DNA from: Hybos culiciformis
Taxonomy: Eukaryota; Arthropoda; Insecta; Diptera; Hybotidae
NCBI GenBank assembly: GCA_964007475.1
Contig: OZ023274.1
Location: 24,510,043 to 24,574,042 of the forward strand
DNA: 64,000 nt
Reading direction: 5' to 3'
The translations under genes were made by a program, and so were the position numbers. Below, piece after piece: positions 1 through 13,080 of the stretch. How positions within the stretch are numbered: position 1 is the first letter of the stretch; every line of letters begins with the position of its first letter. Below the pieces are notes generated by a model. That model saw only the letters and a program-made list of their open reading frames with translations, was not told where the DNA came from and searched no databases.

Positions 1-3000
1 TAAAGCCTTATGTTCCAATGCTAAGAAGTAAAAGTAAATGGAATTTGCTTGAAAAATTATTCAAGTAATGAAGTTTACATTTAACATTGAGGTCTGCAGC
101 TTTTTTTTCAATAATACGACGATCTTTTGGATGAATTTTCTATATGTATAATATAAATCTGCTTCATATAGTATCTCCCGTGAAAGCGTTTAGACATGAT
201 ATCTGCAGGTATTGGGTACTTTGTATAATCAATTATTTTAATTTGATAAAAAAATTTATTATTTTGTATATTGAGAAGTTTGAAGCAATATTTAATTAAT
301 GGATATTGAAATAAAAGTAACGCGAATATTTCTTGTTATAAACTTTAATGCTTTAATCCCAAAACTTAAAAGCTTAACTTGTTTTGTTATCCCAAATTCA
401 TGTTTTGTTTTTGTTTTTATAATTTTTTTCTTCATTTAATAAGATTTTAAAATAATTTGCAATATCTTAATCTTAAAATTTCGAAAAGTTGTTAAACCTT
501 TAAAAATGAAAAAGAAAAACAAAATACTAATTAAGTTTTGTTTCAAAAAAAAAATAAAAGATTACGATAGGTGTTGTGCATGTTTATATTTATCGCTGAT
601 AAAATCAAATTAATAATAAAAAAAATTATAAAAAATAAACAAAAAACAATTTATTTTTAGTTGATAAGAGTTAATTATGGGGGGTTATCACTGCACCCAC
701 GATATTTCAGACAATAAATGAAAAAATAGTTAGTTCACTATTGAAACACTATCACCGGATTTTTTTTTGCAAGTTGCATTGAGTGAGATCGAATGCTAGA
801 GTCATACGTACTTCATTTAAAATATTAGGATTTTTTTTTTCAACATAGAAAATTGAAAAATAATAACATTTTGAACTTTCAATTTATAGATTTCTTTATA
901 TTTAAAAACAAATTCACCCATATGGATTCGACACTGACAGTGTTAGAGGTAAAACAAATTAAACAATAATTTTATTTTTTAGAGTTAGGAGGATTATGAA
1001 TAAATGAATTAGGATGAAAAGGAGACATGAGGCTTAGATTACAAATTATGGAATTTAAGATGAAATGCCAAAATAAGCTAAATTAAAAAGAAAAAACTAA
1101 AAATGGATATAATTTGTCATTGTATTTGAATACTTTATATATTTGTAAATGAATTAAGAAAGGATTAAATCAATAAAAATTTATATTAATTGGAGAGTTG
1201 AACAAAATAAGAAAAAATTCAAAGATCGAAAAGGATTTCATGAAACTGGTGCAGACGATATTGATAGATCGAATAAACGATATTAATAGATCGAATTCGG
1301 ATGGCTAATATTGGAATTAAAAAATGTTTTAAGATTTAATGACAAAAAAGTATAAGCTAAATTGCTTTGGATTTTAAATAATATTATACTACAATTTAGT
1401 CGCAAAGCTGAATTGCTAATCATGACATGAAATAGTTGTTTTGCATCCCATTATGTTCTGCACGTTTGAATAATCTGAAACCTTAATCATAACAAGAAAT
1501 AAAACAGAAATGAATAAATATTATTTATTTCTATTATTAGATAGATCTGATAATATTTTAAGATTATGATTACCTGTATCCTATAAGGGTTCTAGGATGT
1601 ACATGTACATATACGAAGTATTATATTTTATCTTTTATAATCAAACTGAAGTTAAAATGACATTCCCATTGAATCAATCAAGCAAATCGGTAAACAGGAT
1701 ATTGCACAAATTTAACTAAAACAGAGTTACCAGTGAAACAAATGTTGTACCAAAGATTTTTTTTTTTTTAAATATTAAATATGTTTAAAAAAATAAATAA
1801 ATTGGCAACATAAATAAGAATATTTAAAAGAAAAAAAAAAAAAACAATCAAATTCCAATAATTGTGGCATTAAATAAAACTTTTTAATTTTTTTTTTGTA
1901 TAAGAAGCCTGTAAAAAATAAAATAAAATTAAATTAAAAAAAATTAAACAAAATGTGTTTTTGTTATATATTTATATATTTTTTTTGTGATTTATTATTT
2001 GAATTTTTTTTTATTTTATTCCTTTTTTGCATATTAACATTCATTATTATCTTTTTAATATAAAAAATTACAATTTCCTAACAACTAGAATCACTTTTTT
2101 TTCTTTTTATTTTATTTAATATTTTAATCCTAAAGAAAAAAAAAAGAGACTTATTTTATAATTTAATATTTTATTTTTATTATTTCCTTAAGTTCTTAAG
2201 TTTTTTTCTTTTTTTTTTTAATTAGTTTTTTAATTAAAAAATAATTTAAAGAAAAAATTATATTTAATCACATGGTGGGATAATCGTATTATTTAAAATG
2301 TGATATTATTTTTAAATGTTTTTAAGTTTTTATTCGTAAAGTATAAAACATATACATAAATTGTGATAATTGTGAAAAGAAATAAAAAAAAAATTCTTAT
2401 GTATTTAATTTTTTAATTTTGTACATAATGTCATGATTAAATTGCCATTATTTTGAACATTAAGAATGGCAACATTTAAAAAAAAAAACGATTTCATAAA
2501 TTTTTCATGTAAGTGCTGCCCATAGTTTGTTCAAATAATTTTAATTTTTTTTTCAATTAGAAGGTAAAAAATATGTAATTTAAGTTTTTTTTTTTATCTA
2601 TCATAAAAACATATTTTTTTATTTATTTTGATCATTTCTTATTTAAAAAAAAAAAAAAAAACTATTCATATTATGTTTCCTAAATATTATTATTGTTTTA
2701 ATTTATTCACAATTTCTTCTTCTTGTTTTTTTTTTTTGCTCATCATTTTGTTCATATAATATTTTTATAAGTTGTTGCACTCAGAAAAGTTTTTTTATAG
2801 GTGCCAAATTTTTATAAAATATAAATACAATATAAGAGAAGTAATAACAATAAATTATTATAAATGTGTTAAATGACATCAAAATGAATATAATATTGAA
2901 AAAAATGAAAATTTATTTTTAAATTTTAACTTAAAATTACTTAAAAAAAATAAAATTCATAATTTTGATATTCAAAATTTAATTTTATTTATTTGTTTTT

Positions 3001-6000
3001 CTGAGTACAATTAATTTATATTATATTATAGTTATTTTAAAAAAAATTTATTGAAAATTCTAATAATAATAATAAGAAGAAAGAATATTTTATTTGTTAA
3101 ATAATGATTGTGAATTTAAAAAAAAATCTTATTATATATACCTATGTGTGTATACATATTTCCAACTATTAAAAATACAAATCTAAATTATCATATTATG
3201 TCAACAACGTTACAAATAAAATATTTTGTGTGTGAGAAGAGCCCAATACCATCGGTGGTAGTGTTGATGGTAGTTTTTTTAATTTATTATTTTGTTTTTC
3301 TATTAAAGAAAAAAAAAATGTAACTTGACTTATTATATTATTTTTAAAATTTATTTTGTATCTATTTTATAGTTTATACATAACATTTACATAATACAAA
3401 TATACCAATACTTAGGATTTTAGAATTAATATTTATTTATTTTTTATTTAATTTTATAATTTATTTTAGATATTTAATTTTTATTATATGATATTTTAAA
3501 TATGGAATTTTGCAAAATAAAAACTGAAAAAAAAAAAAAAATAATGTGTTTTTTGGTTTATATTTCATTTATTATTTTTTTGATGATGATGGTTTGTTTG
3601 TTTGTTTGTTTGTTGAGTAAGAGGTTATTAGCCACAAATTAAATTTTTTATTATTATTATAATTTAATGTTTACTGTGGGGGACAGCGAGTTCGATGAAA
3701 TTTCAGTTCAGAAAACTTTTACTTATTTTTTATCAAAATAACAAATTTATATTTAAAATATTATGTAGATGTAGTTCAAAAATGTCAAAAAGTTCAATGT
3801 ATACCTATATTTAACAAGGGAAAAAAAATTTTTATTTTTATTTTTTCTGTGAATAATATAAATATATTTGAAAAAAATTTTAAAACTTTAATAATAATAA
3901 TTTTATGGCTATATTTCTATATAGTCAAAATTAAATTAAAATGTTAATTATTTATTACACGTGTGTGCTTAGAAGAGAATAAATTAAGTTGTTTTTATTG
4001 AATTTTTATTTATTTTTCTTTAAGATTTAGCAAAAGATTATCTATTCACAAATTGAGATTTGAAAAAAAAAAAAAAAAAAAAAATTTAAAATAAATAAAC
4101 AAAAAATAAAGAAGAAAAAATAAATCCAATGTTGGCAAGAGTATTGTTTACAAATATAATATGGTTTTTAATTTTAGATTATAAATATTTATTGTTTTGT
4201 TAAAAATTTGAAAAAAAAAAAAAATATATTTGTTTATTTTGTGTATCATAGAGAGAAAGTAGAGAGAAATTTTTAAGATGAATTAAATTTTAAATGATTT
4301 CTATTCAGACCCTTCTAGAATAGTTCAATATGAATATGGAAAATTTTAATTTTTTTTTTTTTCAATATTTTAATTAATTTTAGTACTAAATATAACACAA
4401 AATTATTTTGATATATTATAGCAATAAAAAGTTAAATATTTGTTTATTTTTTATGACTTAATATAAAATCAAAAAAAAAATAAAATTAACGTTAATATCA
4501 AATTTTATTTTGTTTTTCCTCAATAAATAAAATTTTAATTTCAATTTATTTAAAAGTGAAAAAAAAAAAAAATAAAAAATTAGCACTTTGAAATTATTAT
4601 TATCTTTTGTTACCGAGCGAATAAATTAAAATTTCTTTTATTATTGCCAAATAAATTAAGAATTCAGGATTAGCTTTAAAAGTTAACACTTTCAATTGAC
4701 GTCAGTGATTGTTTTTTTTATTTTATTGAATATTAAAATATCAATTTGAATAATTTTATTAGTCATTTAAATTTTTTTTAAAGACATTTGTATATGTATT
4801 ATTTATTTTCAAGTTTTATTATACTATATAGTAGTTGTTATTTTGATAGTAATAATTTATACTTATACAGTACAGGAATTGATAGTGTAGTGTAGGAAGT
4901 GATTTAGATTTAAATAATTTTACAGTATGTTAATAAATGTGTTAATAAAATAACACTAGGATTAAAGAAGGACCACAGTTATAATTGTGATTAAAGAAAT
5001 CTTATTTAATATTCACTACGATTAAACCGAAAAAAAAACTTTTGATTAGAATAAGAAAATTCTTCAATAAACCTCTTACTAATATTTAAAAATCAAATTT
5101 AAATAAATTATTATGAAACTCTTTAGAAAATGCTTAATATTTTTATTATTAAAATTTTTTTAGTTTTTATTTTCAAATACATTAAAATACATCACATTTT
5201 ATGACTGGGTTATTTTATACAAAAAAAAAATTAAATAAAAAATAATAATAATAATAAATTTAAAATTTTGCAATTTTATTTTTGTTTTATTAAATTAAAT
5301 AAAGAACGCTTATCTCAAGAATTTTCGAATATGTAGTTTGAAATATTTGTGTATTTTTTTTATTATAGTACAACATATAGGTATATAATGTGTGTTATAA
5401 TAATTCTTATATACTTTTATCAACTATAAGTAATATATAATATAGTGTATATGCATGTAAGTATAATATATCTGTATTTTATGTATTTAATATTTTAAAT
5501 TTACAGAATATTAAATTTTTTATCTATTTATATTATTAATTCAAGGGTGAGAATCTGTTCTATTTTAAATTTTAAATTTTACTTTTATTTATTTTATTTT
5601 ATTTTAATTTATTTTTTATTCTACAACATAATATTTTTTTTTTTTGGAGTTCAATATCGAATCACTATTGCAGCATTGAGCGATTTAAATAAGAAAAAAT
5701 AAAAAAAATTATTTTCATAATTTCTTTTTATTAAGAAATTTTGAATAAATTATTTTTTTAATTCTTATTATGTATAGTAATTAATATTTTGAATAATAAT
5801 AATAATTAATAATAATATCATCATCGTTATAAAAAAAAAATATTTATATATATAAAAAAAATATGGTGTTTTTTAGCAGCTGAAAGACAACTTATTAATT
5901 ACATGAAAAATATATAATGATAGTTGAGTGATTTTGAAAAAAAAGTTCAAAATTTTTTTATTTGGATAAAATATTTTAATAAAAATAGTATTAAAAGAAA

Positions 6001-9000
6001 TATTAAGAATTTCGTAATTTTTGGAATCAATTTTTATTGTGAATTGTGAAACCAAAATGTTTAGAACGGGTTAATTTGATTACAAAAAAAAATGTAGCAA
6101 AAAAAGAACATTAATAATATTCATGGTTTTTTTCTATTAATATTTTCTTCAAATTTACATGATCACATTTTTGTTCTAAACATTTATTAATTTTTATTAG
6201 AATTCTTATAATTGTTTAATATATATAATATTCTACTTTTCATATAAAATCTAAATAATGATTATTTATTTTTATTTTATATTATTCTTATTAATCTTGG
6301 CAAGTTAAATTATTTAAAAAAAAAATTTTGTTGTTTTTGATCCTATTTATTTATTTATTTTTTTAAATTCTATTGAAATGGCGTTTGCAATAATAATATT
6401 TTGATGATAAATGATTATTTATTTGAAATAAATTTTTATATATTTTTATGCAAAAATGGCAAAAGCATTTGTTTTATTATTTTTAAATATCGTCGCTTTG
6501 AATCGACCAAAAGTGGTATTTTACAATCAGTCTAATGTAACTCAAAAACGAACCATATAAAGATAACCAGGCTCGAATAACTCTTAAATTTCATTGTATT
6601 TATGAGTGACTTTGACTTAAGACCAACGATACTTAAAAAATATATTTATTTCATTAACTGGTTTGGTTGTTTTTTTTTTTTTTCAATTTACATTTAATTG
6701 AGATTGTAATTTAATTTTGTGGTTTTTTTCATGTTTTAAGGAATTTTGTATGTATAGTGCGCCAAAAATTTGTTCAATAAAGGAAGGGGAAAAAAGTATA
6801 GAAGGGAATTTTAAGAATCTTATACTTCTTGCTCTCTTAAAGTACAGCCGTCTTGATTTCATTTTTATTTTGTTTAATTACTTATTAAATATTTTTATCA
6901 TTTAAACAAAAACGATTAAAAAAAATTTCTTCATTAGTTTTAAAATTCTTCATATAAGATTTTAACTATTAATAACAAAAAAAAAACTGAAAAATTAAAA
7001 CTGCAAAATAAAAAAGAAATTTAAAGCAATAATGAAATAATAAAACTGTTTTTTAATTTTTCTTTAATTATTTCGAGATCATTTCATTTATTTTCCCAAT
7101 TTTTTAAGTTTTATATATTTTTAAAATTAAATGTAAAATACAATTTATAATTTTTTACAATGGAAAATTTTAAAAAGAAAAAAAAACTAATTACATTTTA
7201 TAATATTTTAATTATATTTTAATAAAAAAAAAAATATAAATTAATTTTTTATTGTTTTATTTTAAATTATATAAAATTTTATTAAGCAGAAAAAAAAATT
7301 AATAATTTTAATATTGGATCAATCTGTTAAAAATTTTCATCATCAATGATTTATTCTGAAATTGGAATTTGAGTTTAAGTTTGAGTGAGTTTTTTTAAAA
7401 TTGTAATAAATTTGAGCGTTTTTTTTTTTAAATTTCATCCATTTTTTTTTTTGATTTAATAAATTTTTATTGGAATTTGGATTATTTAAGGAAGTTGTAG
7501 CATCTATTTGAAATCATACATTTGAAATTCTCACTCATTTCTCATAAAAACTAATTTATTTTAACTTTTGAGTGAGAAATGAGGAACCCACTATAATTAG
7601 TGAAGAATTGAGCCTTTTGAGGAGTTTTTGTTTATATTTCATATAAAATGTATGTAAATTGGTTGGAGGATTTGAGGGCTTATTACTAGACCTATACTTT
7701 GTACCCATTTCTTTCTCACTCACTCACAAACATTTGAGGAAATGAGGCAAAAGTGAAATGATTTGATGAATGAAAAAAATTCAATAACAAATGAGAAATG
7801 TCTGCTTGAAATGTCGAAATTATTGATAGCAAACATTCAAATTTTTCTAGCTTTAAGAAATCTTCTTGTTCTTCATCGTCTTTTTATAATTCTTAAAATG
7901 TCAAAAAGGAATACTGGGTTTTTTATATATAGTAAACACAAGATTAGTTAAAAAATGTCTAAAATAATTTTAATGAAAATTTTAAATTGTAACAAATCCT
8001 ATATTATACATTTAAAAAAGTTTACATATGTATGTTTAATTTGTTTTGTTTTTTTTTCTTTAATTTAAAAAACGAAAAAAAAAAAAAATTACTTATATAC
8101 AGGTAATTTTAATTTTTATTTACAATTTGTTTTTTATCTTTTATTAATTATTTTTTATCATTAAGAATATAACACAGATTACTTTATTTATTTCTTTTCA
8201 TTTATTATAGAATAAATTATTCTTTCAATGTTTTTTAATATAATTTTTATTTTTGAATAATAAAAAAAAAACTATCTTAATAAATCTTCAAGAAATTAAT
8301 TTTTTTGGTGATTAAATATTAAAAAAAAAAAAAATTACTTTATTCTTATTTTGTTCAAAGTTTTTTTTTATTATAACCTAACTATTTTAAAACCTTTTAA
8401 AGGTGTTCTCTAAAAGCTGAAAAATTACTCAGCAAAAAAAAAACCAATATTTACTATGGTGTATTATAATTTACACTCAGAATTCATTGTAGTCAAAATT
8501 ACCACGACCAGGGATTTAAAAAGAATAACATTTTTATATAAAATCTTAATGAAAGTCCAATGATAAAAGTACCAAAATTTGAATAAGATCTTAAGAAGAA
8601 GAAAAAAATTGATTTATTCTGTAATTCTAAAATCTTGCCAAAGATCTTAGAAATATGTTGAGTGATTTCGTAAGGATTTAAACTTGTTTCAGAAAAATTA
8701 ATTAACAAAACTAGATGAGTGCTGACAATTCTAATAACTTTATATATTTCCAATTGTAAAGATTGTTTTTTTTTCAACTTAGTAATTTTTTTTAATAAGT
8801 AAATCTTTTAAATTTAAAAATTTATAATTTTGTAATTTAGCATTTTATGAATTTTTTTTTTTATTTTCATATTTTTAATTCATAATATCACATCATCTTT
8901 GTTTTTGATGATTAATACTTAATAAAAAAAAAATTAAAAAATAATAATTAAAAACAAAAATTTTTATCATAAAAGCAATAATTATTTGATTTTATTTTTT

Positions 9001-9664
9001 TATTTTTTTTAAAAATTTATTTTGATGATAGTTTGGTTCAGATATAAAATACAAAATTTTATTGCATTTTGTCTATAGCTGCTGCTCTTCTATTGACATA
9101 TCTTTTTAAGATTTTGTACAAAAACTAATTGCGCCAAAAAAATTATATGACATTAAATTATTTAAATGACATTATTGAAAAAAAAAAAAAATTTGTTAAA
9201 TATTTTTCTTTTAAACTCAAATTAATTTTAAATTTTAATTTTTACAATACATATTGTAATTTTTGTATTTATTTATTTGTTTATTTATTTTTTTTGTTGA
9301 GATTTTAATAAAAATTCATATAAATAGTTTTCTGTAATTATAATTTTTGACAGAATTTATTGATTTATATTTTTAGGGTTTTTTTTTTTACTTTATTTAT
9401 ACAATTTGTTATTTATTTTTTAATTCATTTTGTTTATCAAATCGGAGGGATTTTTACTATTTTTGATTTTTAATTTTTGATGTTTTTAATATAGATTTTT
9501 TTTTTTAAATGTACAGAAACTATATAATTTTAATGTTAAAAAAAATAAATTAGTTGAAAAAAAAATTAAAGGAAAAACTTTAATAGCATTTTTTTTTTAA
9601 TAATAAAATTTTTATTTTTTTTTGTTTTTAATTAATAATAAAATTTTTAATTTTTTTTTTTTTC
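1..9664. other. 3' UTR and downstream flank, low complexity
   Basis: These 9.7 kb follow the stop codon on the minus strand, and the 3' UTR must lie in the upper part. The DNA is almost entirely A/T runs with short AT microsatellites. Small exceptions are a 22-bp near-tandem duplication at about 1254-1297 (ACGATATT.ATAGATCGAAT), a palindromic ACACTGACAGTGT near 929-942, a GTTT tract at 3592-3613, and repeated TGAGTGAG/CTCACTCA motifs at 7340-7760. Positions 1-230 have more mixed composition, but neither strand gives a recognisable protein. No gene is supported. Confidence 0.6.
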
Positions 9665-9749
9665 TTATTCAGAAAAACTATGATATAATTTATTTTTAGT
9701 TAAAATAAATTCTGGACTTATCATAATTGTACTGCTTCGTGCCAAATTT
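9665..9749 (-). CDS. scyl: scylla/charybdis, terminal coding exon 4
   Basis: The first base finishes Lys211. Twenty-seven codons (212-238) follow, then TAA at 9665-9667. The acceptor is TTATCATTACAG|AAA. The peptide NLARSSTIMISPEF...LTKNKLYHSFSE is the conserved family C-terminus; the KNKLY segment corresponds to the KKKLYSSE end of human REDD1, a region implicated in mTORC1 inhibition. With it the four exons total 85+436+111+85 = 717 nt, a complete 239-codon frame including the stop. The 238-residue product is close to the 232 of human REDD1 and shorter than the Drosophila proteins as I remember them. No poly(A) site can be chosen below it because AATAAA-like hexamers are everywhere. Confidence 0.93.
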
Positions 9750-9964
9750 CTGTAATGATAAGAAGAAAAAAAATAAAATAAAATAAAATAAAATTATAAA
9801 ATGAAAAAAATTAAATTTTTATTTTATACAGATACAAGAAAGGTTTTACGAGGGCTTTCAGTCTGGTATGCATATTCGATAAATATATGGTTTTTTTGAA
9901 ATTACTTATTTGCACACCATATTAACAATAAAATTAAAAAAAAATTTGAAAAGTTGAAACTTAC
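9750..9964 (-). other. Intron 3 of the scylla/charybdis gene (215 bp)
   Basis: The only short intron of the gene. It starts GTAAGT (9964-9959) and ends ATTACAG (9750 is the last base). Its content is AT-rich except for a small mixed-composition patch at 9841-9880. No coding or structured RNA signal was seen. Confidence 0.85.
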
Positions 9965-10075
9965 TTTAAAAATTGTGGTAAAATTGATGTCCAACCACTT
10001 TTGTCGTGCTTTAATGTTAAATATAATTCAAATGTTGATACTGTATTTGGATCTATTTTCAATGAAGCAATTCTT
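9965..10075 (-). CDS. scyl: scylla/charybdis, coding exon 3
   Basis: This exon has one base finishing Arg174, 36 codons (175-210), and two bases of codon 211. The acceptor is TTTTGTTTTACAG|A and the donor TTTTTAAA|GTAAGT. The peptide includes RIASLKIDPNTVSTFELYL and ends GWTSILPQFL. That matches the middle of the REDD1 core, where the order 'Asp-Pro...Val...Thr-Phe-(Gln/Glu)-Leu...Leu' is kept from insects to human DDIT4. Phase fits exactly with exon 2 upstream and exon 4 downstream, which are 6.8 kb and 215 bp away. The reading frame has no interruptions. Confidence 0.95.
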
Positions 10076-10905
10076 CTGTAAAACAAAAATAATTTGAAAT
10101 AAATAAACATGATAAACTCAAAATTAAATAACACTAACTTTGTTAACTAATGGGAAAAAAAAATATTATAAAAGACGCGGTTAAATAATTATTACCATAT
10201 TAAAAATACAAGTAAAAAAAGAAAATTTAATTTTTCAATAAAACATTATTATCAAGCTAAAAAAAAAGAAGAAAATACTGATTTGGACATTATTTATGAC
10301 AGAACAATTTTTCCCTACAATGTTAATTATTTTCATGTCCTAATTTTGAAAAATGACATTTTAACATCCATTACCACAACATATACTAAAAATAGTCAAA
10401 CATTTTTTTTTATCCTCACAAAATGTTTTATAAATTTATATATTTGTATTTTCTCTAAATTAAAATAAGGAAAAATTAAATAAGTAAAACATCCCCAAAG
10501 TTTGATGTTTTTTTTTTCTGCTTTTACAACATATTAAATAAATATGCATAGTCCGATTCGAATTATAAGTATATGGATAAAATAAAACCTTATGCCATCC
10601 AATTTCAACAAGTAAACAAGTTCATTTTAATAAAAATAATGAACAGATATATAATTTTTTTTTTTGTCTATACATAAGTACATATATAAATAAATGTAAA
10701 AAAAAAACAAATAAATTATAAATAAATTGCAAAAGATACTTGTATATACAAGATACCATATAAAAAAAAATATTATATTAAATGTTTTTTTTTTATTTTT
10801 CTTTCTTTTTCAGGTCTATAAATAGCATTTTGTAAATAAAATAAAATGAAAAAAATGTACATAGTATATAATATACATCTATATTATATATACGTATATT
10901 ACATT

Positions 10906-11121
10906 ATCGTCGGCAAAACTTGCAGACTGATGTTTTTTTTTCGATTTTGATATCACATTAGAATGAAGCAAACATGTTTTTCTATTTGCTTGGGCTATAA
11001 TTAAACAGAACATTGTTTTATTTTATAAAATTGTTTGCCCTATTTGAATTTAGAACTCCCAAATTTTTATTGGAAAAAATACAATTTGGAACTTTTACAC
11101 TCTGCGAATTATGCCGACGAT
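10906..11121. mobile_element. TA-flanked MITE with 21-bp terminal inverted repeats
   Basis: The ends 10906-10926 and 11101-11121 are reverse complements with 3 mismatches in 21 bp (core ATCGTCGGCA). Reading the first and last A/T as part of the target, the element is TCGTCGGCA...TGCCGACGA flanked by TA on both sides. That is the target-site duplication used by Tc1/mariner-type elements. It is about 214 bp, has no coding capacity, and sits in intron 2. The family is inferred from the TA flank only. Confidence 0.6.
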
Positions 11122-12911
11122 ATTGTTTTTTTTTTTGTATATATGTTTATGTATATGTATATATATAAATATATTTATATGTTATGTATATTAATAAAGT
11201 GATGTGTAAGATATGAGGCTTCATGCGATCCATAATATACACAACATTTTAACAACGTGGAAAAACAAATTTTCTTCGTTGTAAAAACAAAATAAAAAAA
11301 AGTGTTTTATTTTTTTTTAATTTTTGTTATAAATTTTTTTTTGCTTTTCAATTTTTTATTTTTTAATTTTTTTTTTTTTTTTTAATTTTAAAGCATAGAG
11401 AGATCTGAAGATTTTTAATTGGAATTAATGGAAACAAAAAATAAAATAAATAAATAAAAAAAAATTATGTAAAAGAGATATTATGTGAAGATTTATATTT
11501 TCTTTAATATGTATATTTTAAGTGTTTGTTTCATGAAAAAAAAAAATTAAATTGGATTGAGTCGAAATAATTATGTTGTTGTTTTTTTTATCTTAGCTCT
11601 TAATGTATTTTTTTTTTGTTTTTTTAGAAAACATATTTTGGTAAATAATAATATTTATGCTCGAATTTTTAAATTCTGTTTTCGAAAATGATTGATTGTT
11701 AGCGTTAATTATTTTTTTTTTAAATCTTAATAATATAATTTAGGCATAGTGGAGGACATCAAAGATAATCGACTTATTTTGCCAAATATCACAAAAGAAT
11801 ATATTAATTTCTTAAATTTTTAATCAGGAGAACGCACGAAAATCTTAATATTCACGCCAAAAAGTTATTGCCTCAGTATAAATTAAATAAAATATTATTT
11901 CTAGTACGACATAATGGATATTGTAACTAAAGTTCCAATTTATAGTGACTTTTCACTTTCAACGACGATGCTGTATGAAATTAATTTCAGAACAAAATAG
12001 CAACATTATTCAGTTGATAGTTGTAGACTGATCTGAACGACTTTGTGATGCTGTGAGCATAAAGTAAAAAAAATATTATTTTGAAATTATAGATATTATA
12101 AAAGATTAATAACGCAAAACATGAATTATTATAGTTTTTCAAAATTATAAAATTAAAAATAAATTTTATTTTTTACCGACCTTTAATCATCGCAGTGCAC
12201 AATTTTTCTTTATTTTTATTTCTTATTTTTTTTTTTTTTAAATTATTGAATAATATGGATTGACCAATCCTTTATGGTTTCAAAAAAAATAAAAATAAAT
12301 AAATAAAAATTTATTTTTTTGATGTTATGCTAAAGTGATTTCAAAGTTTGTTTTTCTTTAAGGCATTCTAAAGCTTCAAATTAGCGCAATTTTTTTTTAT
12401 TTTCTAGGAGTGGCATTTAAATGTTGTAGCGATATGTATGGCTTTAATGTTAAATTTTAATTTTATATATTTTTTGTTAAGCTTTAAAATTTTATGATTA
12501 GATTTTGTTGTTTTTTTTTAGTTTTTTTTGTAGTGAAAAACATTATACTTATATTATATTTTTTTTATTACGTTAATTGAAAAACATTAAAGCGTATAAA
12601 AATATGTATTATTGTATGTATAATCGATAAAATGTATATGTGTATGAAAGTGTAAAAAAAAAAAAAAAATAAAAGATTAAGAATGGTCCATAAAATTATT
12701 ATAATCTCTATTTAATGATAACAGAAAAAAAAAAGTAAAGATACTATTTTTTGAAGAAAAAGTGTGTTATAGTCGAAACAATGTTGGCCATACCCAAAGA
12801 AACATAAATCTTAATAAAGGGTCTCTCAACAAGGGATTTTTTTTTATTTACAAATAAAACATACCATTTTAATTGAACTATGTTTTAAAGAGCCTACAAT
12901 TTAATAATTAA

Positions 12912-13080
12912 AAATGAGTCTTTACACCACCAGCCCAAAATGCACACCAATTAGTAACACGAGATGGATGTAATTGTTTTTTAACAACCTATCTTGGGTT
13001 TGCTGAAGCCCAAATTCGACAATTGTTGTTGTTAACATAACCATTTAAGTGAAAATAAGTTTCATCAGAAAAACCCGAAG
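12912..13080 (-). pseudogene. Mariner/Tc1-like (IS630 superfamily) transposase remnant
   Basis: Minus-strand translation gives SDETYFHLNGYVNNNNCRIW, then a Pro-Arg with an in-frame TAG, then LHPSRVTNWCAFWAGG. The pattern 'SDE.HFHLnGYVN..NCR.W' followed by 'HP..VT.WC....GG' is the middle of a DDE/D transposase, around the second catalytic Asp. Only about 56 codons remain, with one stop and no recognisable start, remaining catalytic domain or ends. It lies in intron 2 in the sense orientation of the host gene and is dead. Confidence 0.75.

Noticed and set aside
1..230. Possible coding remnant on the minus strand at the left edge
   Set aside because: The composition is more complex and short frames exist, but stops interrupt every frame and no domain is recognisable.
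8499..8777. Minus-strand open frame of 92 codons downstream of scylla
   Set aside because: No splice or domain evidence, and the scylla reading frame already ends at 9665.
9841..9890. Possible extra exon in the short intron 3
   Set aside because: Composition is a little richer, but exons 3 and 4 join in phase without it and the peptide matches nothing in the family.
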